A stretch of DNA of 32,653 nucleotides from Polyangia bacterium (GCA_030426145.1 JAUHZF010000060.1:1-32653); one strand, 5' to 3'; counted from the stretch's first letter, positions 1 to 8,096 are shown. Notes: a model not told the origin generated them from the sequence alone. Numbers and translations: made by a program.

Positions 1-44
1 GAACGTCATTTCCGATACTTCTGACGCAAACTGACGTGGTGAAG

Positions 45-212
45 GGTGGCGGCCGCCACCCGGGCGCCGGCGGCCGCCACCCTCGGTCGGATCTCCTGGC
101 GCCGTCGGTCGGATCTCCTGGCGCCGGCGGCCGCCACCCTCGGTCGGATCTCCTGCCTGCCGCCCCGGCCTCGGCCCCGACGGATCTGCCCTCGTTGTCG
201 GTCGGATCTGCC
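45..212. repeat. Decaying 22-bp tandem repeat with interspersed GC palindrome
   Basis: A 16-bp perfect palindrome GGTGGCGGCCGCCACC lies at 45-60. Its core GGCGGCCGCCACCC recurs at 48-61, 69-82 and 126-139. A 22-bp unit starting TCGGTCGGATCTCC occupies 83-104 and 105-126 in exact tandem, is partly repeated at 140-157, and returns in degraded form near 198-212. A second degraded pair, CGGATCTGCC followed by CTCGTTG, lies near 181-197 and 204-220. The array fills the gap downstream of the minus-strand lipoprotein gene that ends at 231. It could be a terminator region, a protein-binding array or a neutral intergenic repeat. The sequence does not decide between these. Confidence 0.8.
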
Positions 213-230
213 CCTCGTTGGGACGTCGCG

Positions 231-1991
231 TCACCGCTTTGTCGGGAAGGTGGAGAGCGCGAGCAAGTCCTTTCCCTGGAGAACCTCCATGGGAAAGACC
301 ACCATGCCTTCTTCTAGGTGGCTCGCCGATTTCGTTGTGCGCACGAGCACGTGGGTACCCGGAGTGAGTGTGCGCACCAGCTCGGCGGGCATGCGGACCG
401 CGGGCGTGTCGTACGTCTTGGACTTCTTACCAAGGTTCACGCAGCGCTGTCGGTAGCGCAGCGAACCATCCGCACGAACCCCGTCGATCTTGTTGGTCTC
501 GCGGCAGCGCAAGTCGTCGTATTCGACGATGATGTCCTCGAACGACACCGTGACCCAGCCAGCTTGGGCTGCACTCACTGAGTGCACGACAAACTCGAAG
601 GTTCGGGGGGTGAGATGCGACTTCTCGAGGCCTGTAGGTGGGGCGAAGGTGGAGCCGCCGAGCTTGGCCCGCACCGCCTGTCGTGGTCCTCGCTGGGGGG
701 GGACACGTGCGATTGACTCGGCAAAACCGCTGGCGAGCGACGGTTGCTGGGCGTTCCACGCACAGTCGACCAACAGCCGGTTGAGCGACCAACCTACGGG
801 GCCACGCAATGCGGCTTCGATGGTCTCAGGTTTGGCGTCAGTTTGCGCAGCAACCAGGCGGTCTAGCGCGGCGTAGGTCTCGCGCCAGCATTGGTTCGCC
901 TTCTCTCGGTCTTTGGGGGGCGATGCGAGGAGCTTTTCAGCGCGGAGGTAGTCTTCGCGATGGGCATCGAGGAGCTCGAGCGCGGCCTCATAGTGCCGTC
1001 TTGCTCGCTCGATGTCTGATCCATGGCTGGCGGCGAACTCCTTCCAGTTGGTTCGTGCTGCGGCAAGTGGCTGCTCCATCGCGGCGCCGTCCAGCGCTGG
1101 GGGCTTCGAGTCGCGCACGATCTCCGCCATCATCTGAATTCGGTAGAGCGTGGTGAGCGCCGAGGTGCGTGCGAACAAGGGAAGGTCGTGCTCATCCAAG
1201 GCCTCGAGTGCGCTCTCGATGTTGAATCGCTCGAGCTCCGGAACGCAGGCCAGGGCCTCGATTTGCGCCTCGCGCGTTGGGGTCACGCCGCGCATGCGTC
1301 GGCCCCCAAGCCGCTGGATACAAGGCATGAGATGCTGTGCGTGCAGCAATGGGGATGCGCCTCGCGCATCCGCGTTCCAGGTGAGTCGCTGGCTGGTGGT
1401 GCCTGCCACGCCGCCCTCGGCACATGCGGCGAGCTCCCAGAGAGCAGCACTGCTGGTGTTCGTCTTGTCCGCCTTCAGCGAACCGCACGACTTGCGATAC
1501 TCGGCCTGGCGTTTCGTGAGCTCCGTCGTGGCGAGCGTGCGAATCAGCGCATCGGTGTCTTGGGCGCTCAACCCTGCGAACGCACGGAAGTTGCTGCGGA
1601 TACGAGCCAAGCGCGGGCGAAGCGGGTCGTCAGTGCCGAGACTGCACTCCAGCTTTCCAATCCAGCCAAGCGTGTGGCCCGGGATGTTGTTGGCGTTGGG
1701 GACGGACTGCCCTTGGGTGAGCACGTGGGCGTGCGTGTTCTCGATGAAACGCACGACTTCTTCGCGCTGCTTGGCGGTGCGGGGGACCCCCCGCGGCCCG
1801 CTGCGCACCATGTAGAAGCTGCGTACTCCCTCATCTTCGACGACGTCGGCACACCATGTGGGAGGCGTCGTGCGCTCCTCCTCGTGCGCGATGCTCGTGG
1901 GGGCGCCGTCGTGCGCTGATTTCGGCGGGGCGCTGCGCGCGCAGCCGAGCATCAACACCGTCAGCGCACTCATCCAGACCAAACGGTTCAT
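231..1991 (-). CDS. Cysteine-rich lipoprotein of unknown function
   Basis: The reading frame is open to 2432, but the start at 1991 gives an N-terminus with a short basic region, a hydrophobic stretch and a lipobox ending in Cys17 (LMLGC), so I place the start there (586 aa). The mature protein is probably anchored in the outer or inner membrane facing the periplasm. About ten further Cys residues are spread along the chain, which suggests disulfides. The middle (about residues 270-430) is helix-rich and repeat-like, and the last 130 residues look beta-rich. I do not recognise a family. The gene is divergent from the TetR operon and seems less GC-biased than the genes beyond 5 kb. No function is assigned. 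Confidence 0.8.
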   Translation of the reverse strand: MNRLVWMSALTVLMLGCARSAPPKSAHDGAPTSIAHEEERTTPPTWCADVVEDEGVRSFYMVRSGPRGVPRTAKQREEVVRFIENTHAHVLTQGQSVPNANNIPGHTLGWIGKLECSLGTDDPLRPRLARIRSNFRAFAGLSAQDTDALIRTLATTELTKRQAEYRKSCGSLKADKTNTSSAALWELAACAEGGVAGTTSQRLTWNADARGASPLLHAQHLMPCIQRLGGRRMRGVTPTREAQIEALACVPELERFNIESALEALDEHDLPLFARTSALTTLYRIQMMAEIVRDSKPPALDGAAMEQPLAAARTNWKEFAASHGSDIERARRHYEAALELLDAHREDYLRAEKLLASPPKDREKANQCWRETYAALDRLVAAQTDAKPETIEAALRGPVGWSLNRLLVDCAWNAQQPSLASGFAESIARVPPQRGPRQAVRAKLGGSTFAPPTGLEKSHLTPRTFEFVVHSVSAAQAGWVTVSFEDIIVEYDDLRCRETNKIDGVRADGSLRYRQRCVNLGKKSKTYDTPAVRMPAELVRTLTPGTHVLVRTTKSASHLEEGMVVFPMEVLQGKDLLALSTFPTKR

Positions 1992-2172
1992 GGTAGGTCG
2001 TACCGCATCAGCTCGCCGCGTTCTGCTCGCGGGGAGTTTCTGATTATTCGTTTTGATATTGAGTGTTTGCGACCTGGTCCGGTGGGCTTGCTCGCGGCAC
2101 GCTCGAGTTCGGCTGTCAGCGATGGCGTTCAGCACCCGTCGATCGTCGGCGCCCCCGTCGGGGACTAAATGA

Positions 2173-2201
2173 TTTACTGCGTAAACTTTACGTCGTATAT
2201 C
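2173..2201 (+). promoter_or_regulatory. Candidate TetR operator overlapping a promoter
   Basis: Three alternating half-sites, TTTAC (2173-2177), GTAAA (2181-2185) and TTTAC (2187-2191), form two overlapping inverted repeats: TTTAC-N3-GTAAA and GTAAA-C-TTTAC. Palindromes of this TTTAC/GTAAA kind are common operators of TetR-family repressors. A possible -35 (TTTACT, 2173-2178) and -10 (TATATC, 2196-2201) are separated by 17 nt and would start transcription near 2208, so a bound repressor would cover the promoter. The site sits immediately upstream of a tetR gene, which suggests autoregulation. The operator call is firmer than the promoter boxes. Confidence 0.6.
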
Positions 2202-2207
2202 CGTGGT

Positions 2208-2789
2208 GTGCCGAGACGAGAACTGACGCAGGACGAGGTGGAGACCTTCCGACGGCGGGCCCTGGAGGCTGCAGAGAGCCTCTTTGCCGACGCGGGGATC
2301 GATGGTGTGACCATGCGGGCCATCGCCAAGCGCATGGGGTGCAGCCCCATGACCACGTACCGATACTTCGACGACCGGGAGGCCTTGGTCGCGTCTCTCC
2401 GTGGCGCCGTCTTTGGGAGATTGGCCGACCACTTGGAGAAAGCAGCCGCACGCGCGCCGGAGCCAGGGCTGCGGGTCCGTGCAGTGCGAGCCGCCTACAT
2501 CGACTTCGCGCGGCGGGAGCCCGATGGCTACCGCCTGATGTTTTCACTCGAGCCGCCGGAGACGCCGCATCCCGGGCTCGCTCGCGCGGCCGACCGGTCC
2601 TTCGCTCCGCTGCGAACCGCTGTGGCGCAGGCCATCGAGACCGGACACCTCGAAGGCGAAAGCCCCAACGTCGTCGCCCATCTCATCTGGGTCGAGCTTC
2701 ACGGGCTCGTGTCGCTTGAACTGTCGAACAAGCTCAACTTCGGGGTGTCGCTCGACACCCTCGCCGAGGCATCGCGATGGAATCGCTGA
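2208..2789 (+). CDS. TetR/AcrR-family transcriptional regulator
   Basis: This is a 193-residue DNA-binding repressor in the usual TetR size range. The N-terminal helix-turn-helix (about residues 8-55) shows the family signature: an Ala-Glu-Ser-Leu-Phe helix, GIDGVTMRAIAKRMGCS, then TTYRYFDDREAL. The C-terminal domain (about 75-190) would bind a ligand. An in-frame ATG at 2169 would add 13 residues, but that extension is encoded by the palindromic operator. The GTG at 2208 gives the normal TetR N-terminus and coincides with the predicted transcription start, so I prefer it. An SD-like GGGGA at 2160-2164 keeps the longer form possible. It is the first gene of an operon with the two following genes and probably controls them and itself. 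Confidence 0.9.
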   Translation: MPRRELTQDEVETFRRRALEAAESLFADAGIDGVTMRAIAKRMGCSPMTTYRYFDDREALVASLRGAVFGRLADHLEKAAARAPEPGLRVRAVRAAYIDFARREPDGYRLMFSLEPPETPHPGLARAADRSFAPLRTAVAQAIETGHLEGESPNVVAHLIWVELHGLVSLELSNKLNFGVSLDTLAEASRWNR

Positions 2790-2800
2790 AGGAGACGACC

Positions 2801-3961
2801 ATGAGCTGGCGAAGTGCAGTTCTCGGGGCGCTGTTGGCGCCCACGGCCCTTGGCTGTGGGCTCACCTGGAAGCCGCTCTTCGACGAAGAGGTCACCGAAC
2901 GCGAGCTGCGTACGGTCTCCATTGCCCCTCTGGAACAGGCACTCACCTTTGCGCGCTACCGGGCGGGAGGGAGTACCCACGTGTTGCTCGTGCGCGACTA
3001 CTCCGGAGGTATGGTGCGCGGTGTCGACCTGTCCCTCGAGCTGGAACCCTCGTCGAGCGATCCCATCACCATCTTCGAGCACCACGGGTTCGAGGCCATT
3101 CGCGATGCCGCCGGAGGAAAAGAGCTGGTCATACCCGTCGACCAACTGGTGGCGCCGGTAGACCTCGGTGACCATCACATCGCGGTGGGAACGAACTTTC
3201 CCGAGCACGCTGATGAGGCGGGCGTGGAAGGTGGGCCCTACCTGTTCCCCAAGCTCGTGGTCCCTAGCGAGGCTCGAGACACGGTTTCCATTCACGGGGG
3301 GCTTCTCGACTACGAGGTCGAGCTCGGCTACGTGCCTCTCGACCCGATCGGTGAGGGCGATCGCCCTCCGCTCATGGGGCTGGTCCTGTGCAACGACTAC
3401 ACCGACCGCGATGCGCTACTACGACATCTCGATCCGAGTGATGTGGCATCTGGGGACGGATTTACCACGGGTAAGAGCTTTCCCGGGTATCTCCCTATTG
3501 GGAACCTCTTCGTCGTTCCCCAGGACTTCCGCTCTTTCGCGGCGCAGACGGAGCTTCGCCTCTACGTCAACCGCCGATTGCGACAGCGGTCGAGCGTCGC
3601 TCGCGCCGTTTGGGACCTCGACGAGATCCTGAACCAGGTTTGGACGCGCAAAGATGTGACCTGGGAGCATCGCGGGCGTCGCTATGGTCTGTTCGCAGGA
3701 GACGCGCCGGTCATTGCCGAAGGCACCGTCATCATGTCGGGGACGCCTCCTGGCGTCGTGTTCAATGAGGTTGGGGCCGAGAATCGAGCCACCGCGTTTC
3801 CCGATTTCGTGTTCTTCGGCTGGGGAGACTCGCTGCCCGATCACGCCATCGACGACTACATCACCGACGCGCGCGCGGCTGGCATCTACCTCATGCCGGA
3901 CGACCAGGTCGACATTCATGTCGAGCGCCTGGGGGTCATCTCGAATCGGATCGTGCCATGA
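2801..3961 (+). CDS. Fumarylacetoacetate hydrolase-family protein with lipoprotein signal
   Basis: The start at 2801 is set by AAGGAG at 2789-2794, with 6-nt spacing. The product has 386 residues. Residues 1-19 form a lipoprotein signal with lipobox ALGC (Cys19). The rest matches the FAH fold: AVGTNFPEHADE, the metal-binding DYEVEL segment, CNDYTDRD, TGKSFPGYLPIG with the active-site Lys, and IMSGTPPGVVF near the C-terminus. FAH enzymes cleave C-C bonds of beta-diketones or hydrate/decarboxylate related acids using a divalent metal, and are normally cytosolic. All core motifs are present, so an active extracytoplasmic enzyme is plausible. The substrate is unknown. The last 4 nt overlap the next gene (ATGA), which ties it to the small outer-membrane protein. 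Confidence 0.85.
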   Translation: MSWRSAVLGALLAPTALGCGLTWKPLFDEEVTERELRTVSIAPLEQALTFARYRAGGSTHVLLVRDYSGGMVRGVDLSLELEPSSSDPITIFEHHGFEAIRDAAGGKELVIPVDQLVAPVDLGDHHIAVGTNFPEHADEAGVEGGPYLFPKLVVPSEARDTVSIHGGLLDYEVELGYVPLDPIGEGDRPPLMGLVLCNDYTDRDALLRHLDPSDVASGDGFTTGKSFPGYLPIGNLFVVPQDFRSFAAQTELRLYVNRRLRQRSSVARAVWDLDEILNQVWTRKDVTWEHRGRRYGLFAGDAPVIAEGTVIMSGTPPGVVFNEVGAENRATAFPDFVFFGWGDSLPDHAIDDYITDARAAGIYLMPDDQVDIHVERLGVISNRIVP

Positions 3962-4509
3962 GTGCTCGCGTTGCTGTCTTTACCTTCGTTCTCCTGTCGT
4001 TGGCTGCGGAAGCCCACGCCGACGAGCCGGTGTCGCCCGACCCTTCCCCTCCAGAGGACTGGTTGGTCACCACCGCCATGCACTTTGGACCCCTCGAGGC
4101 CTTTCCTCGGTTCGGGGTCTCGGCGGCAGCTCATGCCCGCTGGCGACGGTTTCGTTTCGGCGGGCGGGTCGCCTTCTACCCCCACTCGACACACGGCAAT
4201 GTGACGCGGCACCTTTGGTTGTTCGAGCCGCAGGCGCAGGTGTTTGCCGTGGATGGGGAGTACGTGGGCTGGACCTTCGACCTCGGCGTAGGGGCGGGCC
4301 TGTTTCGCGATGATTACACCCGGGTTTATCCTGACGTGTCGCGCGTAGCCCCGGGCTTCAGCCTGGGCACACAGCTCGAGGTCCGGGCCACGTCACTTCT
4401 CCGGCCGTATCTCGGCGCTCGGGCATTGAGCTACTTTGCGCCCGACATCGTAGACGACAAGTGGCTCGAGTTGACGGTGGGCCTCCGCTTCGCGGCCACG
4501 CCGAAGTGA
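3958..4509 (+). CDS. Small outer-membrane beta-barrel protein
   Basis: The 183-residue product has a Sec signal peptide with probable cleavage after Ala19-His20-Ala21. The mature part consists of alternating amphipathic strands rich in aromatic and Gly residues (for example the stretches around 55-75, 95-125 and 150-178), typical of a small 6- to 8-stranded outer-membrane barrel. The chain ends in a strand, LTVGLRFAA, followed by a short polar tail. Its ATG overlaps the stop of the FAH-like gene, so the two are translationally coupled. It may form a pore or lipid-binding barrel serving the same substrate, but that is inference. No specific family was recognised. Confidence 0.75.
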   Translation: MSARVAVFTFVLLSLAAEAHADEPVSPDPSPPEDWLVTTAMHFGPLEAFPRFGVSAAAHARWRRFRFGGRVAFYPHSTHGNVTRHLWLFEPQAQVFAVDGEYVGWTFDLGVGAGLFRDDYTRVYPDVSRVAPGFSLGTQLEVRATSLLRPYLGARALSYFAPDIVDDKWLELTVGLRFAATPK

Positions 4510-4515
4510 GCTCAC

Positions 4516-4530
4516 GTCAGGGCGCCTGAC
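4516..4530 (+). terminator. Short hairpin after the TetR operon
   Basis: GTCAGG (4516-4521) pairs with CCTGAC (4525-4530) across a GCG loop, 6 nt after the stop codon of the barrel gene. No T-run follows, so it is at best a weak or factor-assisted terminator. Confidence 0.4.
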
Positions 4531-4551
4531 GAGAGCCCACCCAACGGCAAG

Positions 4552-4968
4552 TCAGACCATGGAGCAGCTCGGGTCGAGGAGTAGACGCTGCCGGCCTGCA
4601 TGAGGTGGACCGCAACGGCCGGACCGACGCTGCTTTGCGGACGCCGTCATGGGGTAGCTGCGATGTACGACGCTAGGCGCGTTGGCCGGTCGAATGCGCC
4701 ACGTCTCGTTCTGGCAATCCAGCGTCACATCGCCAAGCATGGGACACAGCGACTTCGTGTTCTCGACCTCCAGCAGCTGCACGCGCCGAAAGCGCGCTGC
4801 CCCCGCCGCGTCGAACGTGGCCATCGCCTCCACCCGCCATCGCCCGCTGCGGTGCTCATCGATCATCGAGCCGGCTTCACACACGAGCACCAACCTCCGC
4901 CCGTCCCCGGTCAACAGCCACCTTATCAAGTCGAGCACCTGGTTTGCCCGGCCAGCTGCAAGGTACAC
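4552..4968 (-). pseudogene. Doubtful gene or gene remnant, unknown
   Basis: The interval 4510-5042 lacks an obvious gene. The best candidate is a minus-strand frame beginning at GTG 4968 with AAGGG about 7 nt upstream (138 aa). Its first 95 codons use mostly G or C in third position and look protein-like: a segment with Cys, Gly, Ser, Met and Asp, then GRWRVEAMATFDAAG and LCPMLGDVTLDCQNETW. The C-terminal 40 residues are basic and low in structure, as if the frame had decayed. The frame also extends upstream into the PIG-L gene without a credible start. I read it as a possible degraded secreted-protein gene. It could equally be a real short gene or chance. Confidence 0.3.
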
Positions 4969-5042
4969 GCGAGACCCTTGCCCCGCCCATCGCCATGGGA
5001 GTGGAGTGGCGAGTCGCGGTGAAGCGGACCCTGGGAACGTAT

Positions 5043-5783
5043 TCAGGCGGCGGCGATGGCGTTCAGCAGGTGGGGGTGCTGAAGCGGGGGGCCGGCGGCG
5101 AGCTGGTACCATTCCTCTTCGAGCAGCGGGCCCACGAGGCCTGGCATGAGGAACGACAGGGGCTCGTCGGCGTCGGGGAGCTGACTCTGGTGGGCGGCGA
5201 TGGCGTTGCGCTTGCGCTCCGCGTGGCGTCCGACGGCGAAGGCGGCGTCGACATCTTCACGTGCCACGCCCAGGTCGGCTTCGGGAACGCCGAGCGCAAA
5301 GCTGGCGAGGCTGAGCTTCTGGTGCAGGGGCGCGAAGAGGCCGCGGGGGAAGACACTATGCAGCACGCGGGTCTCGGTGTCGGCGACGGCGCGCGATACC
5401 GCGTCGGTGCAGGCGAGGTGGTCGGGATGACCGTAGGCGCCGTCGCGACCGAGGGTGACGATGACCCGGGGGGCCAGCTCGTCGAGATGGGGCTTCAGCT
5501 GCGCGAGGCATCCGTCGCTCGAGACCGCACCGTCGCGTTGCCCGAGGAAGCGTGGGGGTGGCAGGCCCAGGGCGCGACACGCCGCGCGCAGCTCTTCGCT
5601 CCGCGTGGCCCCGAGCTCGATGGGGTCCTGAGTACGTCGACGAGCGCGCAGGTCCATGCCGCCCTCGCCGCGGGTCGCACAGATGATCTGGACCGCGACG
5701 CCCTGCTCGGCCAGGGCGGCGAAGAGTCCCCCTGCGCTGTAGCTCTCGTCGTCAGGGTGCGCGAAGAAGCCGACCACCGTCAT
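5043..5783 (-). CDS. PIG-L family LmbE-like deacetylase
   Basis: The 246-residue product has the zinc-binding AHPDDE motif at residues 8-13 and the second ligand segment GAYGHPDH in the middle, the hallmarks of LmbE/PIG-L N-deacetylases. Members remove acetyl groups from N-acetylglucosamine-type conjugates (GlcNAc-phosphatidylinositol, mycothiol and bacillithiol precursors, antibiotics). Length and motif order are normal, so it should be active. The substrate cannot be read from the sequence. I chose the ATG at 5783, which places AHPDDE eight residues in as usual; a TACACT box lies exactly 6 nt upstream. The longer frame to 5828 adds 15 unlikely residues. MiaE follows upstream on the same strand with a 57-nt gap. 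Confidence 0.93.
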   Translation of the reverse strand: MTVVGFFAHPDDESYSAGGLFAALAEQGVAVQIICATRGEGGMDLRARRRTQDPIELGATRSEELRAACRALGLPPPRFLGQRDGAVSSDGCLAQLKPHLDELAPRVIVTLGRDGAYGHPDHLACTDAVSRAVADTETRVLHSVFPRGLFAPLHQKLSLASFALGVPEADLGVAREDVDAAFAVGRHAERKRNAIAAHQSQLPDADEPLSFLMPGLVGPLLEEEWYQLAAGPPLQHPHLLNAIAAA

Positions 5784-5789
5784 GGCGCT

Positions 5790-5795
5790 AGTGTA
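5790..5795 (-). promoter_or_regulatory. Putative -10 box for a leaderless PIG-L transcript
   Basis: On the minus strand TACACT is followed by 6 nt and then the ATG of the deacetylase gene, so transcription would begin at or next to the start codon. No good -35 was found at 16-18 nt spacing. Confidence 0.35.
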
Positions 5796-5840
5796 GCGCG
5801 GCCACGCCGTTGCGATCATGCGCGCCAATCTACGCCCCGG

Positions 5841-6416
5841 TCAGTGCAGGCGTGGCGCGATGGGCATGGCCGCGGCCACCTCGGCCTCGAGGTCGAGCAG
5901 TGTGTCGAGGCGGGCGTCGGTCCGATCGCGTGCGAAGTAGCGACGTGCGAGGGTGAGGTAGGTGGCGTGGTGACGCGCCTCGGAGGCGGCGAGCTCGCGG
6001 TAGAACGCGGAGAGCGCGGCGTCGTCGAGGGCCTCGCCCACGAGGCTGAAGCGCTCACAGCCGCGGGCCTCCACGATGCCGAAGAGGAGCAGGCGGTCGA
6101 GCAGATAGGCGTCGGCGTCTGGGGTCTTCACCGACTTGAAGAGGCGACCCATGTAGGGGTCGGGCGCGTCGTGCGCCAGCGGAACCCCGCGCGACTGCAA
6201 GAGGCGGAACACCTGCTCGAAGTGTTCGAGCTCTTCTTTGGCGATGGAGATCATCGCCTCGACGAGGTCTTCTCGATCCGGATGCTGCGCCGCGAGGGTC
6301 ATCGCGCTGTGGGAGACCTTGCGCTCGTTGGACGCGTGGTCCTGGAGGAAAGCATCGAGGTGCTCCATCACGGTGGCGGCCCAGGCGGGCGGGGTGTCGT
6401 AGCGCAGGCGCAGCAT
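5841..6416 (-). CDS. miaE: tRNA-(ms2io6A)-hydroxylase MiaE
   Basis: MiaE is a non-haem di-iron monooxygenase that hydroxylates the isopentenyl side chain of ms2i6A at position 37 of tRNAs. The 191-residue product is of normal length. It has the expected helical ferritin-like pattern with conserved segments DHASNERKVSHSAM, KEELEHFEQVF, GIVEARGCERF and ASEARHHATY, which supply the Glu and His iron ligands. The start at 6416 gives MLRLRYDTP, a typical MiaE beginning. It is divergent from the transglutaminase-like gene and lies upstream of the PIG-L gene on the same strand. It would act in the cytoplasm after MiaA and MiaB, neither of which is in this window. Confidence 0.93.
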   Translation of the reverse strand: MLRLRYDTPPAWAATVMEHLDAFLQDHASNERKVSHSAMTLAAQHPDREDLVEAMISIAKEELEHFEQVFRLLQSRGVPLAHDAPDPYMGRLFKSVKTPDADAYLLDRLLLFGIVEARGCERFSLVGEALDDAALSAFYRELAASEARHHATYLTLARRYFARDRTDARLDTLLDLEAEVAAAMPIAPRLH

Positions 6417-6499
6417 GACGAGATGCGTGTAGCCAGCCGCTGGATACGGCGCAACGACTAGCCCCTCGCGCGAACTGTCGCGGCGGGGCCATGCGCGGC

Positions 6500-6536
6500 T
6501 ATGCTTGCCAGCGATGAGGGGGAACCCACTGCCGTG
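6500..6536 (+). promoter_or_regulatory. Putative -10, SD and GTG start of the transglutaminase-like gene
   Basis: TATGCT at 6500-6505 fits a -10 box. GAGGGGGA at 6516-6523 is a strong SD, 10 nt before GTG at 6534. The upstream in-frame ATG at 6501 would fall inside the -10 box, which argues that translation begins at 6534. Confidence 0.4.
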
Positions 6537-8090
6537 AGCTGGCCCTTCAAGCTGCTCTTCTGGCTGCTCGCGCTGCTGCTGCCGCTCGCAGGGGCGTGGT
6601 TTGGCTCGTCGATCGCGGCCTACCGCAACTCGGCCACGTGGGTGCCCTTCGCTGCGGCAGCCCTGGCTTTCCCCGTCGCGCCTTTGCTCTGGGAGCTCAT
6701 CGGCGCCTGGCGGTTCAAGCGCAAGACGGCGGCGAGGGCAGCCAAGGCGGCAACGGTCGAGGCCAAGACCGGCAAGCGGTTCGACGACGGCCCGCAGCGC
6801 TTCCTCACCATCGGCGACCGCCTCGTCTTGCGCACGATGGTGGTCAACCTGCTCTTCGTGGGCGGGATCATGGTGCGCGACGCCTCCGTGGTCTTCACCG
6901 CCCTCGCGGCACGTGGCGACTGGTTCCTCGACGGCGTCGAAGCCCCGTGGGCGAAGGATGCCCGACGTTGGTGCTTCGCGGCCGCGGATCGCCTCGAGTG
7001 GCTATGGGAGGCGACGCACGACAACCCCTACGTGCGTGACGACGAGCCCCCGCCCCCGCCGCCCGATCTGCCGGATCCTCCGAACACCCAGAAAGACGAC
7101 GGCCCCCCCGACGACGTTGATCTACCGGACGAGCTGCCCGAGCTCCCCGACCGAGGCGGCGACGTCGAGGACGAGCCCGAACAAGGCGAGGTCGACTCCG
7201 GGGATGAAGACGGCGACCCGCCCCCCGTGGCCGCGCGAAGTGAGTGGCCATTCTCCCCCACGCCGCATCCAGCCGTGGCCTCGGTGCCCTCGACGGTCGA
7301 GACCGACCCGGCCTCGGTGGGGCGCTACCTCGCCGAGCAGGAGAAGGACCCCCTGCGACGGCTCAAGCTGCTGCACGACTACGTGGCCGATCGCATCGCC
7401 TACGACGTGCCCGCCCTCCGTGCTCCGCGAATCCCACCCCAGTCGGCCGAGAAGGCACTGCGCGAGGGCAAGGCGGTCTGCTCGGGGTACGCCCTGTTGA
7501 TGCAAGCCCTCGGCAAGGCGGCTGATCTGGAGATCGTCTACGTGGTGGGGGTCTCCCGCGACATGGATGGGTCGGTGCCCGGCATCGGCCACGCCTGGAA
7601 CGCCGCCAAGGTCGACGACAAGTGGTACCTCATCGACGTGACCTGGGACGCGGGGTACGTCGACGGCGACGACTTCACCAAGAAGTACACCGCCGACTAC
7701 CTCATGACGCCCCCAGAGGTCTTCGGGCTGAACCACCTGCCCGAGGAGCCCCGCTGGCAGCTGCGCGCTTCGCCCATCAGCCGCGGCGAGTTCATTCGGC
7801 AGCCGAACCTGCGCCCCATGTTCTACGCCCAGGGCTTCATCCTCGAGAACCCGACGCGCTCACAGGTCACCGTGAGCGACGACTTCACCATGCGGCTGCA
7901 GAACCGTCGCGGCCGCCACCTCATGGTTCGGTACGGCGAGGACCAATCCTGTGAGGTGACCGGCACTGCCCAGCTCGACGTGCGGTGCGACCTGCCCCAA
8001 CGCGGCACCTATCCGGTGAAGCTCTTCGTCGGTCAGAAGCAATACGGCAGCTACTGGTACGCCGGACAGTTCGAGGTCCACCTCCGCTGA
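6534..8090 (+). CDS. Membrane-anchored transglutaminase-like protein
   Basis: The product has about 518 residues. Two hydrophobic segments lie near residues 4-20 and 30-50, with another around 105-125. A long acidic, proline-rich linker follows (about 165-235). The C-terminal half holds a transglutaminase-like core with the catalytic triad Cys316 (VCSGYA), His353 (GHAWN) and Asp368 (LIDVTWD). The final 130 residues look like a beta-sandwich. Bacterial members of this superfamily act as cysteine proteases or amidases on peptides or cell-wall material, or as cross-linking enzymes. With the triad intact, activity is likely; the substrate is unknown. The start is the GTG at 6534, preceded by a strong SD; ATG 6501 is the alternative. 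A strong hairpin follows the stop codon. Confidence 0.82.
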   Translation: MSWPFKLLFWLLALLLPLAGAWFGSSIAAYRNSATWVPFAAAALAFPVAPLLWELIGAWRFKRKTAARAAKAATVEAKTGKRFDDGPQRFLTIGDRLVLRTMVVNLLFVGGIMVRDASVVFTALAARGDWFLDGVEAPWAKDARRWCFAAADRLEWLWEATHDNPYVRDDEPPPPPPDLPDPPNTQKDDGPPDDVDLPDELPELPDRGGDVEDEPEQGEVDSGDEDGDPPPVAARSEWPFSPTPHPAVASVPSTVETDPASVGRYLAEQEKDPLRRLKLLHDYVADRIAYDVPALRAPRIPPQSAEKALREGKAVCSGYALLMQALGKAADLEIVYVVGVSRDMDGSVPGIGHAWNAAKVDDKWYLIDVTWDAGYVDGDDFTKKYTADYLMTPPEVFGLNHLPEEPRWQLRASPISRGEFIRQPNLRPMFYAQGFILENPTRSQVTVSDDFTMRLQNRRGRHLMVRYGEDQSCEVTGTAQLDVRCDLPQRGTYPVKLFVGQKQYGSYWYAGQFEVHLR

Positions 8091-8096
8091 CCACCT

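Noticed and set aside
45..212. CRISPR-like array
   Set aside because: The units are directly adjacent or irregularly spaced, with no unique spacers of constant length and no cas genes.
1992..2432. N-terminal 147-residue extension of the lipoprotein frame on the minus strand
   Set aside because: It runs through the divergent promoter and into the TetR gene, and would bury the lipoprotein signal inside the protein.
4944..6461. Long plus-strand open frame of 505 codons
   Set aside because: It is the antisense of the PIG-L and miaE genes, both of which have clear family motifs on the minus strand.
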